NCBI RefSeq assembly: GCF_032586235.1
Contig: NZ_JAWHTD010000002.1
Location: forward strand, 186,001 to 250,000
Direction: 5' to 3'
From: Aestuariicoccus sp032586235
Lineage (GTDB): Bacteria; Pseudomonadota; Alphaproteobacteria; Rhodobacterales; Rhodobacteraceae
DNA length: 64,000 nt
Part shown: positions 8,320-16,601 of the stretch, in pieces
Numbering within the stretch: the first letter of the stretch is position 1
Layout of the letters: every line of letters starts with the position of its first letter
The notes under the pieces: model-generated
What the model saw: the letters and a program-made list of their open reading frames with translations, nothing else
What the model was told of the DNA's origin: nothing
The model's database searches: none
Translations under genes and position numbers: made by a program

Positions 8320-9309
8320 TTAAATCAAGCCGTTGTCGCGGAATATCTGGCGCAGATCTGCCTCGGGGCGCGGGCCCATGTGGCTGATCACCTCGCCGGC
8401 GGCCGCGCAGCCCATGCGGCCGGCGACGGCCATGTCCCGCCCGGTGACCAGCCCGTAAAGGAAGCCGGCGGCGAATTGATCGCCGGCGCCGGTGGCGTCG
8501 ACCGGTGTGATCTTGGTCACGGGGACGTCGGTGCGCACGCCGTCGCGGACGATGGTGACCCCGTCGCCCGAGCGGGTGCAGACGACCAGCGGGCAGATCG
8601 CCGCGACGGCGGCGAGGTCGGCCTCGAGGTCGTCGTTCTGGAACAGCGACCGGATCTCGGCCTCGTTGCCGATCACGTAGTCCATCTCGTGCTCGATCAG
8701 CGTCAGGAAGTCGCCGCGGTGGCGTTCGACGCAGAACGGATCCGAGATCGCGATCCCCGCCTTGCCCCCCGCTGCGCGGCAAGTGCGGGCGGTGCGGATG
8801 AACGCCTCTTTGCCCTTGTCCTTGTCGAAGAGATAGCCCTCGAGAAAGACGAGCTCGGCCTCGGCGGCGACCTCTTCGGGCACGTCGTCGGGCCCCAGCT
8901 CGGCCGAGATGCCCAGATAGGTGTTCATCGACCGCTCGCCATCCGGCGACACGAAGATCATCGAGCGCGAGGTCGGCAGTTCGCCGCCCGCCACCGGCGG
9001 GTTGACGAAGTCGGTGCCGTCTTCGGCCATCGCATCGGCATAAAACCGCCCCAGCGCGTCGTCATGAACCCGCCCGATGAAGGCGGTCCGCAGACCAAGA
9101 TTTCCAAGCCCCGCCAGACTGTTGGCAACCGAGCCGCCGGGCGCCTGAACGCGGCCTTCCATGGCGCCGTAAAGCACCTCGGCCCGGTCGCGTTCGACCA
9201 GTTGCATGATGCCTTTCTGAATGCCCATATGGTCCAGAAAGCTGTCGTCGCTGCGGGTCAGCACGTCGACGATGGCATTGCCGATGCCGACAACCTGATA
9301 GCGTTTCAT
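8320..9309 (-). CDS. PfkB-family sugar/nucleoside kinase, adenosine kinase-like
   Basis: 329 aa ribokinase-fold kinase. The N-terminal substrate-binding GIGNAIVDVL, the GGSVANSLAGLGNLG motif (PfkB signature 1) and the C-terminal DATGAGDQFAAGFL (signature 2, catalytic Asp and anion hole) are all intact. The closest recognisable group in alphaproteobacteria is annotated adenosine kinase, which makes AMP from adenosine and ATP, but ribose or other sugar specificity cannot be excluded by eye. Its start codon overlaps the nth stop by 4 nt (ATGA), so it is cotranscribed downstream of endonuclease III. Confidence 0.87.
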   Translation of the reverse strand: MKRYQVVGIGNAIVDVLTRSDDSFLDHMGIQKGIMQLVERDRAEVLYGAMEGRVQAPGGSVANSLAGLGNLGLRTAFIGRVHDDALGRFYADAMAEDGTDFVNPPVAGGELPTSRSMIFVSPDGERSMNTYLGISAELGPDDVPEEVAAEAELVFLEGYLFDKDKGKEAFIRTARTCRAAGGKAGIAISDPFCVERHRGDFLTLIEHEMDYVIGNEAEIRSLFQNDDLEADLAAVAAICPLVVCTRSGDGVTIVRDGVRTDVPVTKITPVDATGAGDQFAAGFLYGLVTGRDMAVAGRMGCAAAGEVISHMGPRPEADLRQIFRDNGLI

Positions 9310-9950
9310 TCGGTTTTTTCCTCAAAAGGGCACAGGTCGCGGATCAGGCAGGCGCCGCATTTCGGTTTGCGCGCCACGCAGATATAGCGCCCGTGCAGGA
9401 TCAGCCAATGATGCGCGTGCTGCTGGAAATCGACCGGGATGTTGTCCTCGATCGCGCGTTCGACGGCGACCACATCCTTGCCGGGGCAGATGCCGGTGCG
9501 GTTGCCGACGCGGAAAATATGCGTGTCCACCGCCTGCGCCGGGTAGTGCCACCACATGTTCAGAACCACATTCGCCGTCTTGCGCCCGACCCCTGGAAGC
9601 GATTGCAGCGCGGCGCGCGAATTGGGCACCTCGCCGCCGTATTCCTCGACCAGAATACGGCTCAGCTTGATGACGTTCTTGGCCTTGTTGCGGTAAAGGC
9701 CGATGGTCTTGATATGCTCGATGACGCCCTCTTCGCCGAGCGCCAGCATCTTTTCCGGCGTGTCGGCCACCGCGAAAAGCTTGCGCGTCGCCTTGTTCAC
9801 GCCCGCATCGGTGGCCTGCGCCGACAGGGCCACGGCCACCACCAGCGTAAAGGCGTTCACATGCTCGAGCTCGCCCTTGGGTTCGGGCTCGGACGCGTGA
9901 AAGCGGGTAAAGATCTCGCGGATCGTGTGATAATCGAGCTGCTTTGCCAT
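9306..9950 (-). CDS. nth: Endonuclease III
   Basis: 214 aa bifunctional DNA glycosylase/AP lyase for oxidised pyrimidines in base-excision repair. The helix-hairpin-helix LPGVGRKTANVVL carries the catalytic Lys in family numbering, and AVDTHIFRV carries the catalytic Asp. The C terminus has the 4Fe-4S motif C-x6-C-x2-C-x5-C. The start MAKQLDYHTI matches the usual N terminus and length; the upstream extension to 10133 has no support. It is followed by, and overlaps, the PfkB kinase gene, and is divergent from the methyltransferase gene, which is also a DNA-repair gene. Confidence 0.95.
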   Translation of the reverse strand: MAKQLDYHTIREIFTRFHASEPEPKGELEHVNAFTLVVAVALSAQATDAGVNKATRKLFAVADTPEKMLALGEEGVIEHIKTIGLYRNKAKNVIKLSRILVEEYGGEVPNSRAALQSLPGVGRKTANVVLNMWWHYPAQAVDTHIFRVGNRTGICPGKDVVAVERAIEDNIPVDFQQHAHHWLILHGRYICVARKPKCGACLIRDLCPFEEKTE

Positions 9951-10117
9951 CGCGTCTGTCTGCCCGCTTTTGGACGCCCGGACAAGGGGAGCCGTGGCCC
10001 CGGCACGGCGTTTTCCGCCACAGAGCCCACGGCACGGGCAAAGCGGCGTTTGATCATGTTCCGGGTCGTGGCCGGGCCGCGGTGCGGCTACATTGAGGGT
10101 CAGACAAGAGGTGCGCC

Positions 10118-10966
10118 ATGAATATGCAGACACGAGACGACGGCTATCATTTCCACGTCATGCGCCGCGCGCTCGATATCATCGACGCGGCGGATCGGGA
10201 CCTGTCGCTCGACCGGCTCGCGGCGGAGCTGAACATGAGTCCGGCGCATTTCCAGCGGCTCTTTTCGCAATGGGTGGGCGTCAGCCCGAAGCGGTATCAG
10301 CAATATCTGACGCTGGGCCATGCAAAGGCGCTGCTGGCCGACCGGTTCACCACACTCGAGACTGCCCATGCCACGGGGCTGTCCGGCGGCGGGCGGCTGC
10401 ACGACCTCTTCCTGCGGTGGGAGGCGATGCGCCCGGGCGATTACGCCAAGGGCGGCGCCGGGCTGACGATTTACCGGGGCTGGTTCGACAGCCCCTTCGG
10501 CCCCGCCCTGGTGATGGGCACCGACAAGGGCATCTGTGGCATCGCGCTTGCCGCCGAGACGGGCAAGGCGGCGGCGATGGAGGATCTGACGGGCCGCTGG
10601 CCGAATGCGGATTACGTGGACGACCCGGCGCGGCTGAAGCCCTGGGTCGACGCGGCCTTCGGCGTGACGCCCTCGGCGGATGCGGTGCCGCTCTACATGA
10701 CCGGCGCGCCGTTCCAGATCAAGGTTTGGGAGGCGCTGATGCGTGTGCCCTCGGGTCATGTGACCACATATTCCGAGATCGCGCAGGCCGTCGGTCATCC
10801 CCGGGCGGTGCGCGCCGTCGGGACCGCGGTGGGGCGCAACCCGGTCAGCTATCTGATCCCCTGCCACCGCGCCTTGCGGAAATCCGGTGGGCTGGGCGGA
10901 TACCACTGGGGCCTGCCGGTCAAACGCGCGATCCTGGCATGGGAGGCCGCGCGCGCGGATGCGTGA
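10118..10966 (+). CDS. AraC-HTH / methylated-DNA-cysteine S-methyltransferase
   Basis: 282 aa, start preceded by AAGAGG. Two parts: an AraC-type helix-turn-helix at about 13-95 (LSLDRLAAELNMSPAHFQRLF and a second HTH), then an Ogt/AGT methyltransferase domain from about 110. The acceptor cysteine is in the PCHR motif (residues about 248-251), preceded by GRNP and followed by GYHWGL. The protein accepts the alkyl group of O6-alkylguanine in a suicide reaction. Compared with full Ada it lacks the N-terminal zinc-thiolate domain that senses methylphosphotriesters, so its own induction mechanism probably differs. It is divergent from nth. Confidence 0.92.
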   Translation: MNMQTRDDGYHFHVMRRALDIIDAADRDLSLDRLAAELNMSPAHFQRLFSQWVGVSPKRYQQYLTLGHAKALLADRFTTLETAHATGLSGGGRLHDLFLRWEAMRPGDYAKGGAGLTIYRGWFDSPFGPALVMGTDKGICGIALAAETGKAAAMEDLTGRWPNADYVDDPARLKPWVDAAFGVTPSADAVPLYMTGAPFQIKVWEALMRVPSGHVTTYSEIAQAVGHPRAVRAVGTAVGRNPVSYLIPCHRALRKSGGLGGYHWGLPVKRAILAWEAARADA

Positions 10967-11125
10967 GGCCAGAAAAGGCTGGGTGATATTGAATAACAAA
11001 GCCCGCCCGACATAAAGTGCGCGGAATAGTGCCGATCCGCGGCAGGGTGTCGTTTAAGCCCGGCGCGCAACGGCGTTATACAGCACCAGACCCCGGCATT
11101 CGGGGCGCAACAAACGAGGCATAAA

Positions 11126-11779
11126 ATGATCCGGGCCAAAACTCCCGTCGCACTTTCCTTGATCGCCGTACTGGGGCTGACTGCCTGCGTCGATCCCAAC
11201 GACCCCAACCGTCAGGCCAAGCAGGGCGCGATGATCGGCGCCGGTCTTGGCGCCATCACCGGCCGTCTGGCCGGCGGCGACGACCGGGGCGAGCGCAACC
11301 GCGCCACCGTGGCCGGCGCGCTGGTCGGGGCCGCCGTCGGCGGCGCGATCGGCAACCAGCTGGACAAGCAGGAAGCCGAGCTGCGTCAGGATCTGGGCAA
11401 CAACGTCGGCATCCGTAACACCGGCGACCGCCTGATCGTGACGATGCCGCAGGACATCCTCTTCTCCACCGACAGCGCCAACCTGCGCCCCGATCTGCAG
11501 GGCGACATCCGCACCGTGGCCGACAGCCTGCTGGACTACCCCAACACCACCGTGCAGGTGATCGGCCATACCGACAACGTCGGCGACGCGTCCTACAACT
11601 ACAACCTGTCGCAGCGCCGGGCGCAATCGGTCGCGGGCGTACTCATCAGCCGTGGCGTGTCGTCGGGCCGGGTTCAGACCTTTGGCCGTGGCGAGGACCA
11701 GCCCATCGCGTCCAACCTGACGCCCGAGGGCCGTCAGCAGAACCGCCGGGTCGAGATCGTGATCCTGCCCAACGCCTGA
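11126..11779 (+). CDS. OmpA-family outer-membrane lipoprotein
   Basis: 217 aa. A lipoprotein signal peptide ends in the lipobox LTAC, with Cys21 as the modified residue. Residues 33-80 are a glycine-zipper region (GAMIGAGLGAITG and ALVGAAVGGAIGNQL), and residues about 100-217 are an OmpA C-terminal peptidoglycan-binding domain with GHTDNVGDASYNYNLSQRRA. This is the YiaD/Pal-like architecture: anchored in the outer membrane and gripping the cell wall. It is monocistronic, ending in a strong terminator at 11808-11835. Confidence 0.93.
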   Translation: MIRAKTPVALSLIAVLGLTACVDPNDPNRQAKQGAMIGAGLGAITGRLAGGDDRGERNRATVAGALVGAAVGGAIGNQLDKQEAELRQDLGNNVGIRNTGDRLIVTMPQDILFSTDSANLRPDLQGDIRTVADSLLDYPNTTVQVIGHTDNVGDASYNYNLSQRRAQSVAGVLISRGVSSGRVQTFGRGEDQPIASNLTPEGRQQNRRVEIVILPNA

Positions 11780-11807
11780 CTTCTGCGCATTGACGCACAG
11801 GCCATAG

Positions 11808-11835
11808 ACAGCGCCGCGCCTTGCCGCGGCGCTGT
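11808..11835 (+). terminator. Intrinsic terminator after the OmpA lipoprotein gene
   Basis: An 11-bp perfect stem, ACAGCGCCGCG (11808-11818) and CGCGGCGCTGT (11825-11835), with a 6-nt loop, followed by TGCGTTG. It starts 29 nt after the stop codon. Confidence 0.8.
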
Positions 11836-11878
11836 TGCGTTGTAGGTAAATGGGTCAAACAACCCGGAGTTTACGACA

Positions 11879-12433
11879 ATGGCTGACCTGACCCTTCTGG
11901 GCATCTGCGGATCGCTGCGCGCCAAATCGACAAACAATCTCTTGATGCACGAGGCCGCCCGGCATTTCGGCCCGGCCAAGTTCATCGAAGGCAACATCCG
12001 CTTTCCGCTCTTCGACGCCGACGACCAGGAGGCCACCGGCATCCCGGCCGAGGTGCAGGCCCTGGCCGATCAGATCGCCTTGGCGGATGCGGTGATCGTG
12101 GCCGGGCCGGAATACAACAAGGGGATCAGCGGGTCGCTCAAGAATGCGCTCGACTGGATCAGCCGGACCGAGGGCAACCCGTGGCGCGACAAACCCGTCG
12201 CGGTCATGTCCGCAGCCGCCGGCGGGCAGGGGGGCGCGCGGTCGCAAGAGATGCTGCGCTGGTGTCTCAACCCCTTCCGTCCGCGCGTGCTGCCCGGGCC
12301 CGAGATGATGGTGCCGCAAACCGCCCAGCAATGGGACGACGACGGGCGGCTGACCAACGAACGCGGCATCAAGGTGCTGGAAGAGCTGATGGGCCTCTTG
12401 CGGGACGAGGCGCTGCGGGCGCGCCAGGGCTAA
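11879..12433 (+). CDS. NADPH-dependent FMN reductase family protein
   Basis: 184 aa flavodoxin-fold protein. The FMN phosphate loop is GSLRAKSTN near residue 11, and PEYNKGISGSLKNALDW (about 78-94) is the second flavin-binding segment that defines the NAD(P)H-dependent FMN reductase/ChrR/azoreductase family. It is a soluble cytoplasmic quinone, chromate or azo reductase; the natural substrate cannot be told. The stop overlaps the stop of the convergent glyoxalase-fold gene by 3 nt. Confidence 0.9.
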   Translation: MADLTLLGICGSLRAKSTNNLLMHEAARHFGPAKFIEGNIRFPLFDADDQEATGIPAEVQALADQIALADAVIVAGPEYNKGISGSLKNALDWISRTEGNPWRDKPVAVMSAAAGGQGGARSQEMLRWCLNPFRPRVLPGPEMMVPQTAQQWDDDGRLTNERGIKVLEELMGLLRDEALRARQG

Positions 12434-12825
12434 AGCCGGTTGGCGATCTCGATCAGGTTGCCGTCAGGGTCGCGCAGGTAGATCGAGCGGATCGGTCCCT
12501 GCGCGCCTGTCCGGTCGACCGGCCCTTCGAGCACCGCCACCCCAAGCCCGGCCAGGTGCTGCTGCCACGTCTCCAGCCCCGTTTCCGACAGAAAACACAG
12601 ATCGGCGCTGCCCGGGGTCGGCGCGTCTGCCTTGGGGTCGAACTCGGCCCCGGCGAGGTGCAGGTTGATCTTTTGCGTTCCAAAGCTCAGCGCCCATCTG
12701 CGGCTGCCATCGGCGGGAGTGAAGGCATCGGCCCGCATCCCCAGAACATCGCGGTAGAACGCGATTGCGCGGTCGAGGTCGCGCACGGTCAGAACCAGGT
12801 GGTCAAGCGATTGGACGCGGGGCAT
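12430..12825 (-). CDS. VOC-superfamily (glyoxalase/dioxygenase fold) protein
   Basis: 131 aa starting MPRVQSLDHLVLTVRDL. It has two beta-alpha-beta-beta-beta modules of the vicinal oxygen chelate fold. Metal-ligand candidates are the His of SLDHLVL, the His of NLHLAG and the Glu of DPDGNLIEI. It fits the YaeR/virulence-protein or fosfomycin-resistance-like single-domain group. The reaction (lactoylglutathione lyase, ring-cleaving dioxygenase or other) cannot be assigned. Only the last 131 residues of the long reading frame up to 13557 are real; the rest is antisense to the MaoC-like gene. Confidence 0.87.
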   Translation of the reverse strand: MPRVQSLDHLVLTVRDLDRAIAFYRDVLGMRADAFTPADGSRRWALSFGTQKINLHLAGAEFDPKADAPTPGSADLCFLSETGLETWQQHLAGLGVAVLEGPVDRTGAQGPIRSIYLRDPDGNLIEIANRL

Positions 12826-12855
12826 ATTCCAGGGACCTTTCGGGCAACAGGGAAC

Positions 12856-13647
12856 ATGGGCCGCATGACCAGCACAAGCCAATTCGACGTCATGGATCCG
12901 GCCCGCGCCGCGGCGCTGCTGGTGGCGCTGGGGCGGGACGGGCGGGTGCAGGCTGGCGATGCCCTGCCGCCGTTCTTTCACCACCTCTATTTCTGGGATG
13001 CGCAGCCACCCTCGGCGCTTGGCCCTGACGGGCACCCCAAAGTCGGTGGGCTTATCCCCGACATGGGTCTGCCGCGCCGGATGTGGGCCGGCGGGCGGCT
13101 GGAGTTCGCGGCACCCCTGCGCGCTGGCGTTCCGGCGGAAAAGCGCAGCACCTGCGCCGCCGCGACCCGCAAGGAGGGGCGCAGCGGCCCGCTGGCCTTT
13201 GTCACCCTGCGTCACGAGTTCTGGCAGGAGGGCGCGCTTTGCGTGACCGAGCATCAGGACCTCGTCTATCGCGAGACCGCCGACCCCGCCCAGCCCAAGC
13301 CCACCCCGACCGTGGCCCGCACCGACGAAGAGGCGTCGCGCGAGGCGGCGTTCGGCACCACGCTGCTCTTTCGCTATTCGGCGCTGACCTTCAACGGTCA
13401 CCGGATCCACTATGACGAAACCTACGCCCGCACCGCCGAAGGCTATGACGGCCTGGTGGTGCACGGGCCCTTGCTGGCGCAATTGCTGATGCTGATGGCG
13501 TCCGACGAAGCGGCGCTTTCGCGCTTTGCCTTTCGGGCCAGCTCGCCCTTGATGCATTGGGAAACCGCCACCTTGTGCCGCAACGGTGCCGACGCCTGGG
13601 TGCGCGGGCCGGACGGGCGGCAGGTGATGACGGCCACGATCAATTGA
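12856..13647 (+). CDS. MaoC-like hot-dog hydratase/dehydratase
   Basis: 263 aa from the ATG at 12856; a second ATG at 12865 gives MTSTSQFDVM and is as plausible. A double hot-dog protein related to mesaconyl-C4-CoA hydratase and the FAS1-like dehydratase/HTD2 group: LPPFFHHLYFWDA near the front, then RMWAGGRLEF, then the hydratase signature around SALTFNGHRIHYDETYA with catalytic-type Asn/His, then LVVHGPLLAQLLM. It hydrates or dehydrates an acyl-CoA thioester; the substrate is uncertain. Divergent from the VOC gene (31 nt apart) and followed by a terminator. Confidence 0.83.
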   Translation: MGRMTSTSQFDVMDPARAAALLVALGRDGRVQAGDALPPFFHHLYFWDAQPPSALGPDGHPKVGGLIPDMGLPRRMWAGGRLEFAAPLRAGVPAEKRSTCAAATRKEGRSGPLAFVTLRHEFWQEGALCVTEHQDLVYRETADPAQPKPTPTVARTDEEASREAAFGTTLLFRYSALTFNGHRIHYDETYARTAEGYDGLVVHGPLLAQLLMLMASDEAALSRFAFRASSPLMHWETATLCRNGADAWVRGPDGRQVMTATIN

Positions 13648-13661
13648 GAACCGATTGAAAA

Positions 13662-13685
13662 GCCCCGCCGGAGAGAGGGCGGGGC
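13662..13685 (+). terminator. Terminator after the MaoC-like gene
   Basis: GCCCCGCC (13662-13669) and GGCGGGGC (13678-13685) form an 8-bp GC stem with an 8-nt loop, 14 nt past the stop. It lies between convergent genes and may serve both. The T tract is short (CTTGGG). Confidence 0.65.
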
Positions 13686-13734
13686 CTTGGGCGTCCCGGA
13701 TGAGAGCGGCCGGAACCGAGAGAGCGGTGCCGCG

Positions 13735-14424
13735 TCAGCAGCCGGTGCCGGTCACCACCACGCGGAAGGTGCGCAGGATCACGCGCAGATCGGTCATGAA
13801 GGACAGCTGGCGCAGATAGGCGGTGTCGAACCCGGCACGTTCGGCAAAGCTCGATTCGTTGCGGACCGAGATTTGCCAGAAGCCGGTTATGCCGGGCCGC
13901 AGGGCGTAATAGGCAGTGCCGGGATAGATGTCTTGTTGTTCGACCATCATCGGGCGCGGCCCCACGACCGACATCTCGCCCCGCAGCACGTTCCAGAGCT
14001 GCGGCAGTTCGTCGAGCGAGGTTTTGCGGATGAACCGCCCGATGCGGGTGATGCGCGGATCGCGGCGCAGTTTCTGTGTCCGGGTCCACTCGGCGTGCGC
14101 CGCCGGGTCCTCGGCCAGGTGGCGTTCCAGCAGCGTGTCGGCGTCCCGTACCATGCTGCGCAGTTTCCACATGTGGAAAATCCGCCCGTTGCGCCCGATG
14201 CGGCGCTGCAGGTAGATCGGCGAGCTGCCGTCCAGCGCGATCAGAGCGGCGAGAATGATCAGAACCGGCAGAACGATGGGTGCGGCGATCAGCACCAAAC
14301 CCACATCCAGCCCACGTTTGACGACGTCACGGTAGAAAGCGCTGCGCGGGGCGGCAAAAAGCGCCTCGTCGACCGTCTTTTCGAACTCCGCCGCGTGTAG
14401 CGGCTGGCGCATATGAAACGTCAT
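13735..14424 (-). CDS. ExoY-type undecaprenyl-phosphate sugar transferase
   Basis: 229 aa. Transfers the first sugar-1-phosphate from a UDP-sugar to undecaprenyl phosphate, starting an exopolysaccharide repeat unit at the inner membrane. The membrane helix is at about 37-60 (DVGLVLIAAPIVLPVLIILAA), followed by the bacterial sugar transferase domain: RRIGRNGRIF, WKLRSM, TSLDELPQLWNVL, EMSVVGPRP and RPGITGFWQ. The ATG at 14424 has a GGAGGGG ribosome site; the 21-residue longer frame lacks one. No other polysaccharide gene adjoins it, but the 19-30 kb glycan island is near. The long upstream region with inverted repeats suggests tight regulation. Confidence 0.92.
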   Translation of the reverse strand: MTFHMRQPLHAAEFEKTVDEALFAAPRSAFYRDVVKRGLDVGLVLIAAPIVLPVLIILAALIALDGSSPIYLQRRIGRNGRIFHMWKLRSMVRDADTLLERHLAEDPAAHAEWTRTQKLRRDPRITRIGRFIRKTSLDELPQLWNVLRGEMSVVGPRPMMVEQQDIYPGTAYYALRPGITGFWQISVRNESSFAERAGFDTAYLRQLSFMTDLRVILRTFRVVVTGTGC

Positions 14425-14506
14425 CCCGACCCCTCCGGACTTACGCAGTGCAAAGCAAATTGGCGTGCGTCCGTTGGACCCCGTCAAAAGCGCGCAGAAT
14501 TCCGTT

Positions 14507-14526
14507 CGATTCCCGAATGGGAATCG
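14507..14526. promoter_or_regulatory. Inverted repeat CGATTCCC-N4-GGGAATCG
   Basis: A perfect 8-bp dyad with a GAAT centre, 83 nt upstream of the sugar transferase start. Size and position fit a repressor operator or a leader hairpin. The binding protein is unknown. Confidence 0.45.
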
Positions 14527-14651
14527 GTCGTGGATGGGGTGTTTGCCCCGTCAGTTCTGCGATTTATTCAGCTTCGAGCGGTGTTCAGCAGACTTACCAT
14601 TTACTCCAAAATGCAAGCACCAGCCCCCAAGTGCCCTACGACTAAATTCGT

Positions 14652-14672
14652 CAGAAATGTGTTCAATTTCTG
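14652..14672. promoter_or_regulatory. Inverted repeat CAGAAAT-N7-ATTTCTG
   Basis: A perfect 7-bp dyad with spacer GTGTTCA in the same intergenic region. The 21-bp span fits a dimeric regulator on one DNA face. Confidence 0.4.
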
Positions 14673-14959
14673 GACACCTATCGTTATGCCGGATCGCCAT
14701 CACGCCCGTCAACTGATCAGAATTCGGACAACTCTTGATTGTTTTCAGAGACGTGGAAGTCGAGAGGCTTTGACTGAAGGCCTATCGGGTGCCGTGGGTA
14801 AGCCAGTGCGGCGCGACGTGATGAAGCCGAGAGGGATTCGCTGGGTTACCGTAAATAGATGCCCGAAAAGCCTATATTTTCATGGCTAAATACTTTTTCC
14901 ATTCTTCGCGCGTCATTGTTCGTAGTTACGCAACAGTAATCGACCTGGGCGGTGATATA

Positions 14960-14984
14960 TGTGAGATCACGAACCATTCTCACA
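14960..14984. promoter_or_regulatory. Inverted repeat TGTGAGA-N11-TCTCACA
   Basis: A perfect 7-bp dyad; its half-sites resemble CRP/FNR-type TGTGA boxes but the spacing is too wide for that family (N6-N8 expected). Candidate operator or RNA hairpin. Confidence 0.4.
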
Positions 14985-15380
14985 ATCTTTGCGAGAATTT
15001 TAATGTCTATTGGTTTGCATTTGGGAACGATAGCGTAGCTGGTATTCCGGTGCCGCGGTGTGCGGTCCTTGCGGCGCTTAACTTTTGCGGTTCGGGTGGC
15101 TCGCCCGCGCCGATCCGGGTAAGCTCGCCTTTCAAACCCCTGGGCGCGACACGCTAAGGGAGAAGGATCATCCTCACGAAATGTTACAACGCTGCCTGCC
15201 GGGTGAGGAGCGCTGACAGAATCAGGTGGCGATCCGCCATTGATTCGCCTCATTTCGTCAAAATTCTGCCCAAATCGGGCCGCGATGCCGGCGAAATGTG
15301 GCGCACCCAACTGCCCGGCCGCCGTTGCATCGCAAAGGCGCTGAGGCTATGCCGCGCCACAGACGAAAGGGCGATACAAA

Positions 15381-15995
15381 ATGACCAACCATCTGCATCA
15401 GGGCGATCTGCCGGACGATCTGAACCTTGGCGACGCGGTCGCCATCGATTGCGAGACGATGGGCCTGCACCCGCACCGGGATCGTTTGTGCGTCGTTCAA
15501 TTGTCCTCCGGGGACGGCGATGCGCATCTGGTGCAGATCGCCAAAGGTCAGACCGAGGCACCCAACCTCTGCCGGATGCTGGCCGATCCCGGGGTGCTCA
15601 AGCTCTTTCATTTCGGGCGGTTCGACATCGCGGTGCTGGAACATACCTTCGGCGTCCGGACCGCACCGGTCTATTGCACCAAGATCGCCAGCCGTCTGGT
15701 GCGCACCTATACCGACCGGCACGGGCTGAAATACCTTCTGCAGGAATTGCTCGGCGTCGACATCTCGAAGCAGCAGCAATCCAGCGACTGGGGGGCGGAT
15801 ACGCTGAGCAAGGCGCAGATCGACTACGCGGCCTCGGATGTGCTGTACCTGCATCGCCTGAAAGAGGCTCTGACCGAGATGCTGGAGCGTGAAGGGCGGG
15901 CGGAACTGGCGCAGGCCTGTTTCGATTTCCTGCCGATGCGCGCCAAGCTCGATCTGACCGGCTGGCCCGACACCGACATTTTCGCGCATTCGTAA
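15381..15995 (+). CDS. RNase D-like 3'-5' exonuclease (DEDDy)
   Basis: 204 aa. A DEDDy exonuclease domain: AIDCETMG holds the first Asp and Glu, LFHFGRFDIAVL the second Asp, and DYAASDVLYL the Tyr and last Asp. The HRDC domains of full-length RNase D are missing, so this is the short alphaproteobacterial form, likely acting in tRNA or small RNA 3'-end trimming in the cytoplasm. It lies 9 nt upstream of lptC and is probably cotranscribed with the lpt genes, an arrangement common in Rhodobacterales. Confidence 0.92.
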   Translation: MTNHLHQGDLPDDLNLGDAVAIDCETMGLHPHRDRLCVVQLSSGDGDAHLVQIAKGQTEAPNLCRMLADPGVLKLFHFGRFDIAVLEHTFGVRTAPVYCTKIASRLVRTYTDRHGLKYLLQELLGVDISKQQQSSDWGADTLSKAQIDYAASDVLYLHRLKEALTEMLEREGRAELAQACFDFLPMRAKLDLTGWPDTDIFAHS

Positions 15996-16004
15996 GAGCT
16001 CGGC

Positions 16005-16601
16005 TTGGCGCGCAGCTACAGCACATATTCGCGGCTGATCGCCTGGCTCAAGGTGCTGCTGCCTTTGGTCGCCCTTGTGCTCTTGTCGACGATCTTTCTG
16101 ATCTCGAACCGGTCCGAGCCGGGGGGCAACGTGCCGCTGGGCCGCGAATCCGATGGCGGGCCGCTGCGCGAAGGCGTGCGCGCGCCTTATTTCGCGGGCA
16201 CCACCGAGCGCGGCGATGCGATCACCATGACCGCCCAAGCGGCCTATCCCGACGATGGCGACGTGCTGCGTGCCGAGAACATTGCCGCCAGCCTGCGTCT
16301 GTCCGACGGCAGCCTGATCACGCTCAATTCCGTCGGGGCCGAGATGCGGGATCAGAACCGGCTGGTGGATCTGACGGGCGGTGTCGAGATCGACAGCAGC
16401 ACGGGCTATCATGTGACGACCGACAGGTTGCGCACCGCGCTGGACAAGGTGTCGGCCGAAAGCGTCGGGCCGATCTCGGGCAGCGGCCCTGCGGGGGAAT
16501 TCACCGCCGGCAGAATGACCATCACATCGGACCCCGAGGACGGGTCGGTGCAATTGCTTTTCACCGATGGTGTAAAGCTGATATATGATCCGCAAAAGTG
16601 A
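16005..16601 (+). CDS. lptC: LPS export protein LptC
   Basis: 198 aa from a TTG start giving MARSYSTYSRL. A single N-terminal membrane helix (about 14-35) anchors a periplasmic beta-jellyroll domain of the LptC/DUF1239 family that accepts lipopolysaccharide from LptBFG and passes it to LptA. Segments such as GDAITMTAQAAYPDDGDVLRAENIAA and LDLTGGVEIDSSTGYHVTTDRL are typical. Its 3' end overlaps the start region of lptA. Weak sequence conservation is normal for this family; the operon context makes the call firm. Confidence 0.9.
   Translation: MARSYSTYSRLIAWLKVLLPLVALVLLSTIFLISNRSEPGGNVPLGRESDGGPLREGVRAPYFAGTTERGDAITMTAQAAYPDDGDVLRAENIAASLRLSDGSLITLNSVGAEMRDQNRLVDLTGGVEIDSSTGYHVTTDRLRTALDKVSAESVGPISGSGPAGEFTAGRMTITSDPEDGSVQLLFTDGVKLIYDPQK

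Larger units (their letters stand above)
14425..15380. other. 956-bp region without a convincing gene, with three inverted repeats
   Basis: Divergent gap between the sugar transferase (leftward) and the RNase D-like gene (rightward). The composition from about 14550 to 15060 is clearly AT-richer than the neighbourhood. Reading frames of 90-158 codons exist on both strands, but they have poor codon bias and no recognisable family. The visible structure is three dyads at 14507-14526, 14652-14672 and 14960-14984. This is probably a regulatory region, possibly with a small RNA or a decayed gene. Confidence 0.6.

Noticed and set aside
14413..14889. 158-codon frame in the intergenic region before the RNase D-like gene
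   Set aside because: Mixed composition, no ribosome site, overlaps the sugar transferase start and the dyads; nothing recognisable.
14846..15310. 154-codon frame on the minus strand in the same region
   Set aside because: Arg/Pro-rich start, cysteine-scattered end, no domain or ribosome site. A decayed gene is possible but cannot be shown.
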